From assembly GCA_033239005.1 (NCBI GenBank), contig BSQZ01000036.1, positions 2,146,001-2,210,000 on the forward strand: a stretch of DNA of 64,000 nucleotides. Direction: 5' to 3'. Below the pieces are notes generated by a model, which searched no databases, was not told the origin of the DNA, and saw only the letters and a list, made by a program, of their open reading frames with translations. The DNA is from Lamellibrachia satsuma (lineage: Eukaryota; Annelida; Polychaeta; Sabellida; Siboglinidae). Made by a program: the position numbers and the translations under genes. Of this stretch, positions 48,094 to 57,500 are shown piece by piece (positions within the stretch are counted from its first letter, which is position 1; each line of letters starts with the position of its first letter).

Positions 48094-51000
48094 ATGCATA
48101 TTTGCCTCAATTACTTTGCATAATTCAAGCAAAGTTCAATACATAAATAACACATACTGAATAATACGTACTTCAGCTGTGAAATCTTCATGAACGATTG
48201 TGTCAAAGAATAGTTTCGTAAACAGCTCCTCAAGCTTTTTCTTATCACTGTGTGTGCCATGACGGTCTTTACCACCCCCGAAATCAAAGTTGCTGATAAT
48301 GACAGCCCGGCCTCGTGGGTTTTCGCTCATATCATAAACTTCATCTTTCTGCAATTACAAAAGTGTACACATTGTCGTCAGTGCATTTAACTCACCTTTT
48401 CAAAGTTGACATGCATTTATTAAATCATGCAAACACAACAGGTTCAATAGATGTAAACTATAATCTTGCTAATGCTTTATTACACAACACCCTTGCCACG
48501 TCACATTATATAAATGTTGTTACAGTAACTTAATGTAAGTAAAATAGTATTTTACATTTTTACCTAATGCTAAGTGTTAAGTTGAACATGGCAGTGTACT
48601 TGCAACTTGTACTTTTATAGTTTTACCTACAGTGTTACATTGAACATGGCAGTGTACTTGCGACCTGTACTTCTTATAGTTTTACTTACAGTGTTAAGTT
48701 GAACATGGCAGTGTATTTGCGACATGTACTTCTTATAGTTTTACCTACAGTGTTAGGTTGAACATGGCAGTGTATTTGCGACCTGTACTTCTTATAGTTT
48801 TACTTACAGTGTTAAGTTGAACATGGCAGTGTATTTGCAACCTGTACTTCTTATAGTTTTACTTACAGTGTTAAGTGTACTTGCGACCTGTACTTCTTAT
48901 AGTTTTACCTACAGTGTTAAGTAGAACATGGCAGGTTACTTGCAACCTATACTTCTTATAGTTTTATCTACAGTGTTAAGTAGAACATGGCAGGTTACTT
49001 GCGACCTGTACTTCTTATAGTTTTACCTACAGTGTTAAGTTGAACATGGTAGGGTACTTGCGACATGTACTTCTTATAGTTTTACTTACAGTGTTAAGTT
49101 GAACATGGCAGTGTACTCACGACCTGTACTTCTTATAGTTTTACTTACAGTGTTACATTGAACATGGCAGTGTATTTGCGACATGTACTTCTTATAGTTT
49201 TACTTACAGTGTTAAGTTGAACATGGCAGTGTATTTGCGACATGTACTTCTTATAGTTTTACTTACAGTGTTAAGTTGAACATGGCAGTGTACTTGTGAC
49301 ATGTACTTCTTATAGTTTTACTTACAGTGTTAAGTTGAACATGGCAGTGTATTTGCGACATGTACTTCTTATAGTTTTACCTACAGTGTTAAGTAGAACA
49401 TGGCAGGTTACTTGCGACCTGTACTTCTTATAGTTTTACCTACAGTGTTAAGTTGAACATGGTAGGGTACTTGCGACATGTACTTCTTATAGTTTTACTT
49501 ACAGTGTTAAGTTGAACATGGCAGTGTACTCACAACCTGTACTTCTTATAGTTTTACTTACAGTGTTAAGTTGAACATGGCAGTGTATTTGTGACATGTA
49601 CTTCTTATAGTTTACTTACAGTGTTAAGTTGAACATGCCAGTGTATTTGCAACCTTATAGTTTTACTTACAATGTTAAGTTGAACATGGCAGTGTATTTG
49701 CGACATATACTTCTTATAGTTTTACTTACAGTGTTAAGTTGAACATGGCAGTGTATTTGCGACCTGTACTTCTTATAGTTTTACTTACAGTGTTAAGTTG
49801 AACATGCCAGTGTATTTGCGATATGTACTTCTTATAGTTTTACTTACAGTGTTAAGTTGAACATGGCAGTGTATTTGCGACCTGTACTTCTTATAGTTTT
49901 ACTTACAGTGTTACGTTGAACATGGCAGTGTACTTGTGACATGTACTTCTTATAGTTTTACTTACAGTGTTAAGTTGAACATGGCAGTGTATTTGCAACC
50001 TGTACTTCCTATAGTTTTACTTACAGTGTTAAGTTGAACATGGCAGTGTATTTGCGAACTGTACTTCTTATAGTTTTACTTACAATATTAAGTTGAACAT
50101 GGCAGTGTATTTGCGACATGTACTTCTTATAGTTTTACTAACAGTGTTAAGTTGAACATGGCAGTGTATTTGCAACCTGTACTTCTTATAGTTTTACTTA
50201 CAGTGTTAAGTTGAACATGGCAGTGTACTTGTGACATGTACTTCTTATAGTTTTCCCTACAGTGTTAAATTGAACATGGCAGTGTATTTGCAACCTGTAT
50301 TTTTTATAGTTTTACTTACAGTGTTAAGTTGAACATGGCAGTGTACTTGTGACATGTACTTCTTATAGTTTTCCCTACAGTGTTAAATTGAACATGGCAG
50401 TGTATTTGCAACCTGTATTTTTTATAGTTTTACTTACAGTGTTAAGTTGAACATGGCAGTGTATTTGTGACATGTACTTCTTATAGTTTTACTTACAGTG
50501 TTAAGTTGAACATGGCAGTGTACTTGTGACATGTACTTCTTATAGTTTTACTTACAGTGTTAAGTTGAACATGGCAGTGTACTTGTGACATGTACTTCTT
50601 ATAGTTTTCCCTACAGTGTTAAGTTGAACATGGCAGTGTATTTGCAACCTGTACTTCTTATAGTTTTACTTACAGTGTTAAGTTGAACATGGCAGTGTAT
50701 TTGCGACCTGTACTTGTTACCTTGTTACCCGTACTTGTGATCTTGTTATCTGTACTTGTTATCTTATTACCTGTACTTGTTATTTTGATAACTGATGTTA
50801 TGTTTTAACTTGCACATGGCAGAGTATTTATTATGTGAAAAAACACATGCATAAGCACGCATTACTTTCAATAAATCTACTTCATTACAAGTAAATGTAG
50901 TTTATTGAAGTATTGTAAAGAATTTTTTTATTCTTCATTAGCCACACAACAGCATAGAAAATAACACAGCATCATTTTGTGCAAATGTACTTTCATCAAT

Positions 51001-51504
51001 AACATCTACATTCCTGACTTTTGACTTATAACCTGTAAAGCTGGTCTTTATTATATTAATACACATTTTCTATATAGTGCAGTATCCGATCCAAATCACT
51101 GCTCAAAGCATTTTATACTCACTCCTGGTAGACTTGTTAATTCCAACAACAACAACTGTTCTAGGAAGCATTCAACAATGCTGGAATTATTACACGAATG
51201 CTACTCACATAATCCCACCACCGTGTGTGTATTGAGTGAGTTGAGCGAACTATATAAGTAACTGGGATGTGGAGCAACTTAAAATATCATAGCTGCGAAT
51301 GACAGCAAGATGATTATAATCCTGGCACGCTTGACTAACAGATTTTTTTATTTGGTTTTGCAAATTACATTTCACACAATATGACTTTGTTCAATAACTT
51401 TGACAAACCTGCATCAAACGTTTCTCAGCAACATTTTTGTCAACTGGTCGAACTTCTCCAGGTGCTATAACAAAAGACACAAAATATGCTTGTATATATA
51501 CACA

Positions 51505-51569
<65 letters not shown>

Positions 51570-54500
51570 ATATATATATATATATATATGCAATATATAT
51601 ATATATATATGTGTGTGTGATATGCATATGTTACAGTCAATCTGCATAACCAATCATTTTGCGTAATGACTGAAAATTTCAGACATTATGCAAAATTACT
51701 GGAAAAGAGGTGCAGTCATGAGACGTAATGACTGAAACAGTGTTTCTGCTGGTTAATGACAACTGATGTAGGCAAACCGTTTTTTTATCTACCTAGCCAG
51801 ATATTTTCAGAAATTGCTACTTAGCAACTATTTCATACTCAAAAATATTTTTATATTGTGATGAAATTATGATTTTAAATTATTGTCCGGGTTCACTTTG
51901 GTTTGCTTAGAACACCAGGAAAAGTTACTCCACATGATTGAAACCACTTATCATCAAATTAATGCTTTTATTACGAGGTGCAATGCCCCAGTCCCCTCGG
52001 TTCGCTTTGTGCCACTATACCTAGAGCAAACACTGTGAAGTATCAATTACAATTTGTCTTCTATTGTGTATCTTAAATTAAATGTTGGAAATGTTACATA
52101 AATATTTAAGACACAACAACACTGTCTTAATGAAAAACATATAACTTTATTATGATTCTACAAATTGCAATAATCTACGGTATCATTGGTAATTATATTA
52201 GTGTGCTATATTTCCACAATATATGTCAAACAAATTATACAATATGCCACATTTTCATAATTATATGTATGGATATGGCTGAGAGCATATACCCTAGGTT
52301 AGTTGTTTTTAAGCCAAGAATGTTAAATTCATAATAGTTTACATCACAGTATTGGTGAAAGCTAATATTGTATTCAACCAATATTACTAAATAATTATAT
52401 TGTATTCAACCAATATATTGTATTCAACCAATATATTTTATCCAACCAATTGTATTCAACCAATTATATTCAACCAATATATTGTATCCAACATATTTTA
52501 TGGATATGGCTGAGAGCATATACCCCAGGGTAGTTGTTTTTAAGCAAAGAATGTTAAATTCATAATAGTTTACATCACAGTATTGGTGAAAGCTAATACT
52601 GTATTCAACCAATATTACTAAATAATTATTATGCTCACTAGTTATCATGAAAGACACGTGAAGCATACTAGTATGTATACCTGCCATACTAGTATGTATA
52701 CCATACACATTACACGGAAGATATTTATAAAAGACGACAAATCAAATCATGTCTGGTCTTAAAGGGAGAATGTACTTTACTAATAACTTGATGATTAGTA
52801 ATTAGCATGTCATATGGTTCGCTCTCACTTATTCGAGCAGCTCAGACTGTTGTGACACCGGCTGTTACACATTCGTTTTGCTTTGTAGCACTTGCAGCTG
52901 TTGCTCGTACATTTTAAAAGAAAACGGCACAGTCACACCTGACAAAACCTTTTCCACCAGTTTTTAATGCATGGCAGAGAGATATCTGTTGGTCTTGGAT
53001 GGTGTCTGATTGGGATAGAAGACATTGTGGGCATAAATCGAATTGGCTGCATGAATATTTATTTTTCAGGATCTCAGTCTTCAAATTGTTGTCGCCACAG
53101 TCAATGATGACCCCCAGGATGTTACGTGGATCCCCCTCTTCCTCTATCTACCATGGGGATGGGAACTGTGACATTACCACCAACTTCGCCTGCTTTAAGG
53201 TCGACTCAGCATTGTGCTTCTCTTGCTTGTTTACGTTGCTGGGCAATGTCACTTTGACGAGATTCAACGGCGGCAAGTGATGATGAACTAATGCTTGGCA
53301 ATTGGCTCTGGTCTTGCTGAAGGCCTGGCCTTGCAGCAAGACATGGGGGTGCAGCAGCGGCAGTGGCAGCAGCAGCAGCAGCAGCAAGACACAGTTCATG
53401 GTGGATCTCAGCAATGATACTCTCTGTATCCGGAGTGGCTGGTTGCAAGGTTGGATCATCTGGCATTGATTCTGTGACAGGCACTTGGGGTTCTGTTGTA
53501 GCTTCTACAGGGGTGCTGAGAATGGCCAGGAGATCATCCTCTGTCTGAAGCCTCTCAAGTATTTCAGATGGGAGGCTGGAAGATGTCTGTCCCATTTTGG
53601 GCATTGTGCTAAACATTGCAGCATATGGTGTGCACTTAATACCAGAGTGATATGCAGATTTCTTTATGTTTTGCACAAAGTGTAGACCCATGGTAGACCC
53701 ATGGTAGACCCATGGTAGACCCGTTATCCCAGATCTCATTTAGCACGTTTTATACAGTGTGCTAAATGAGATCTGGGAAAAAGAGGAAATACCAACTGAA
53801 TGGAAGACAGGTATGCTAGTTACAATCCCCAAGAAAGGCAACCTCAGTGAATGTAAGAACTGGAGAGGGATCATGCTTCTATCAGTGCCCAGTAAAATTA
53901 TCTGCCATATCATCCTGGATAGGATACAAGAAACAGTTGACAAGAAGCTAAGAAAGGAACAAGCTGGCTTTAGAAAGGATAAATCCTGCACAGATCACAT
54001 TGCTACACTCAGGATTATCGTTGAACAATGCATTGAATGGCAGAGCTCCATTTACATAAACTTTGTGGACTTCGAAAAAGCATTTGATAGTATAGATAGG
54101 ACAGTTCTATGGAAGCTCCTGAGGCACTATGGTTTACCCACAAAATGTGTAACCCTAATAAAGAACATGTACGAAGGTTTCACTGGTCATGTCATCTTTA
54201 ATGGACAAGTTTCAGAAGGCTTCCAGATTGGAACTGGAGTATGACAGGGCTGCTTGCTATCTCCACTGCTCTTTCTGATAGCCATAGACTGGACAATGAA
54301 AAGATCCACAGAACACCATCATACTGGGATCCAGTGGAACTTGCTCACAACAAGAAGACTTGGATTTTGCAGATGATCTAGCACTACTCTCAGAAACCCA
54401 TAAACACATGCAACAAAAAGCAGAAAGGCTTCAAGAAAAAAGCAGCCAACTGGGTCTTAAGATCAATGTGGGAAAGACAAAGGTGATGAAAGTCAACAGC

Positions 54501-57500
54501 AGATCCTCCGAACCCATCTCACTAGAAAGTGGTACTGTTGAGGAAGTACAAGACTTCATCTACCTCGGGAGCAACATCAGTACAAATGGTGGAGCTGACA
54601 AAGATGTGGAGCTACGCATCAATAAAGCTCGCCATGCCTTCAGAACCCTATGCCCTGTATGGCTCTCTTCCCAACTATCCATAAACACTATGATCCACAT
54701 TTTCAACACCAACGTTAAACCAGTTCTTCTCTATGGCTGTGAAATGTGGAAAACTACTCAGTCTCTCAACAACAAACTCCAAGTCTTCATCAACAGTCGC
54801 CTCTGATACATCCTTAAGGTATGGTGGCCTAACAAAATATCAAATAAAGAGCTCTGTAAGAAAACCAAACAGGAAGAAATAAGCACTACAATCAAGCGGA
54901 GAAAATGGAGCTGGATTGGCCACACACTCAGAAAAGATCCAACAAATACAACCAAACAAGCACTGGACTATAACCCACAAGGAAACAGAAGACAAGGAAG
55001 GCCAAAAATCAACTGGAGATGCTCCACACTATAAGATCTTGATAAAGTGAGGGTCACCTGGCAAGAGGCTAAAGAGAGTGAGGTGGAGAAACATGGTTGA
55101 CGCCCTATTCTCCTGAAGGGGCCAAGGGGATTAAGTAAAGTAAAGTAAGTAGACCCATGGAGCAGTCTATTTGTGAGATGGCACTGATAAACAATAATCC
55201 ACTTGAAATGTGACTGGGGGGATGATTGCATGTTGATAAGATCCATCTGACTATGAGAGCCAAAATATCAGCTTAGGATTGGATTCTCAACAACCCCTTT
55301 TGTTATTGGTCTCTTTCGTTTCTGCTGACATACCGAAGAGAATGATTTGAACAGCTCTACTGTTTCCATGGTGATGTTGGCATATTGGTACCCAAATGTT
55401 TCATCATTCTGTCTCGACCACCATGGCTAGTTGCCATGTGTGCTCTTTGGATGATGTCATGTGTGTCCTCAATGAACACATAATATATTGGCACTTCTTG
55501 TTCTGTTCTTCATTTCTTTATCAACTTCTCGATGTCACTGCATTGAAGAATTTGATACCTGCAAAAAATAACAACAAATTTTAATTATTACCCAATTTTA
55601 ATTATAAACTATCTAAACAAAATGGTGAGTATATATATATTGTAATATATTGTAATTGTAGTATACTCATAATCATGATGTTTATTAATGTGTCTTTTAT
55701 AGTAAAACTAGCAAATGGTTTACCTTCCCTTTTCAATTAATTTGTTTGCATGGCTAAATGTGACAAAATCATAAAAGGACTTTGACTTTTGTGACACAGT
55801 ATTGACAGCTTTCATTTGTTCTCACTCGTACAATTGATGGCTAACTGAAGAAAGACCCTTTCATTGTGGACTTCCTGGCTTACATAAAGAAAGGAAGAAT
55901 TTAACAGAGAAAGGATTAGAAAGTTTGAACTGGTATCTAATACAACTGTGGTGGATATTAACTCGGGGCTTTTAACTGAGAAAACCCCTGAAGGGATTTA
56001 CCCCTGTGGCTTCAATGTGCAGATCAATGAATGAAGATGTGAAATTTCACCATTACCAAATCAAAATGAAACCACATCATATTATGCAAGCCCCCGAAAT
56101 TACATATGTTATATTTAGCTTTTTGAAAAATTTTGTGGCAGAAATTCTCTAGGTGGGGGTTTTTACCTGTCTGGGGTTGTGGAGTAATTTCTATGACATA
56201 ATTCTGGTATGATGTCATTACTGCATAATTACATGTTACCTATGGCACATTTGGATGAGTATTCAACTATCTTTCCACCCACACCTCATTTATTATAGGT
56301 TGGAATATTTTCATTGATTAAATTGAGTACTATCTATCCCTGAAATTGTGAAATATCTGGTAAATTTCTCACACTTAAAATCAAGAAACAATGTTCAGCA
56401 AGAAACTACAAATCAAAATTGGTACTTACTTGCTGAGTATGTAGTATCCATGGCGTGACTTCAAAGATTCATCAGTTGCCGCAAGCTTGAATTGTTCTAT
56501 AGTATTGAAATATTCCATTTTGGGAATTAGATGTTTTTGACATATTTGATTTTAATTATGGTGGGGGTCGGTCACAGAGGGTGACCTAGTGGCGGAGTGA
56601 CCCCCACCGATACCATGTGAATTGTATATAAGTCAGTAGTGGTACAGATAGTACTGGTAGTGGGTAGCTGATAGGCATGATTTACTAATTTTGTGTAAAC
56701 ACCTTTTGAGGGCCGGCATGCTTGCTGAGATTATTGGATGTATCTTATTTTGATGGTGTATGCTTGCCTAATTTCATGCTCCTTAATTAATAAATCTAAA
56801 TGTCATTCTTTGGCCTATTTCAATCTACGCTGGACTTGTGTTGTTATTTTGCATAAATGCATTTGCATTTGTATTTGAATGTGTACTTTAAACATTTGCA
56901 TTTTAATGCCACACACAAACATTTGATTTGTCAAATGCACAATCAAATGTGCAATCAAATGCATGCATAATTTTTTTAATAATTATTATTGTTAGATTCA
57001 CTTTCACAAATTTACAACATGCCATTAGAAAAATTGCTCTGAAGTGGGCAGTATCCTCACCAGATTATAAAATCATTGTCTGACCTCAGTGACCTGTGAA
57101 TCCACTTTCACAATGTGCTCTTTAAAAAGGTGATTTGTAGGTCAATGGTCAACTGGTCAATGGCTGAGCTGTTATTCATACGACATGAAAAGACCAACTG
57201 GTCTATAAGTTGTAGGCTTCAGAGATTACCTGTTCATTGAAACAATGCAGACAAATGACTCCCTTTTGTTGTTTTGGCACTGTTAAGGTGGGTTGGGGTG
57301 GCAGCTCATTGGGGGGAGTAAACATTAGCAATGCCTTTCATTCCCTACCATAATTACCAGTTAACTGTCAGTTGTCTATTCCTCCCTCCCATTTCCATCA
57401 CCTCTGCAGGCCTGGAACTGTGTGACTCAGTGTATGACTCTACAGTTAGACTTAGTGGCTACAATAATGAACTGCTATATTTATTAACTAAATTAATAAT

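Noticed and set aside
48537..50710. Regular repeats suggestive of a CRISPR array
   Set aside because: Units are directly tandem without unique spacers, vary internally, and lie in an animal intron.
55396..55560. Acceptor-like TTATTTTTTGCAG at about 55560 as a caspase exon
   Set aside because: The following frame stops after about 16 codons in the needed phase, and the sequence is the KRBA2-like relic.
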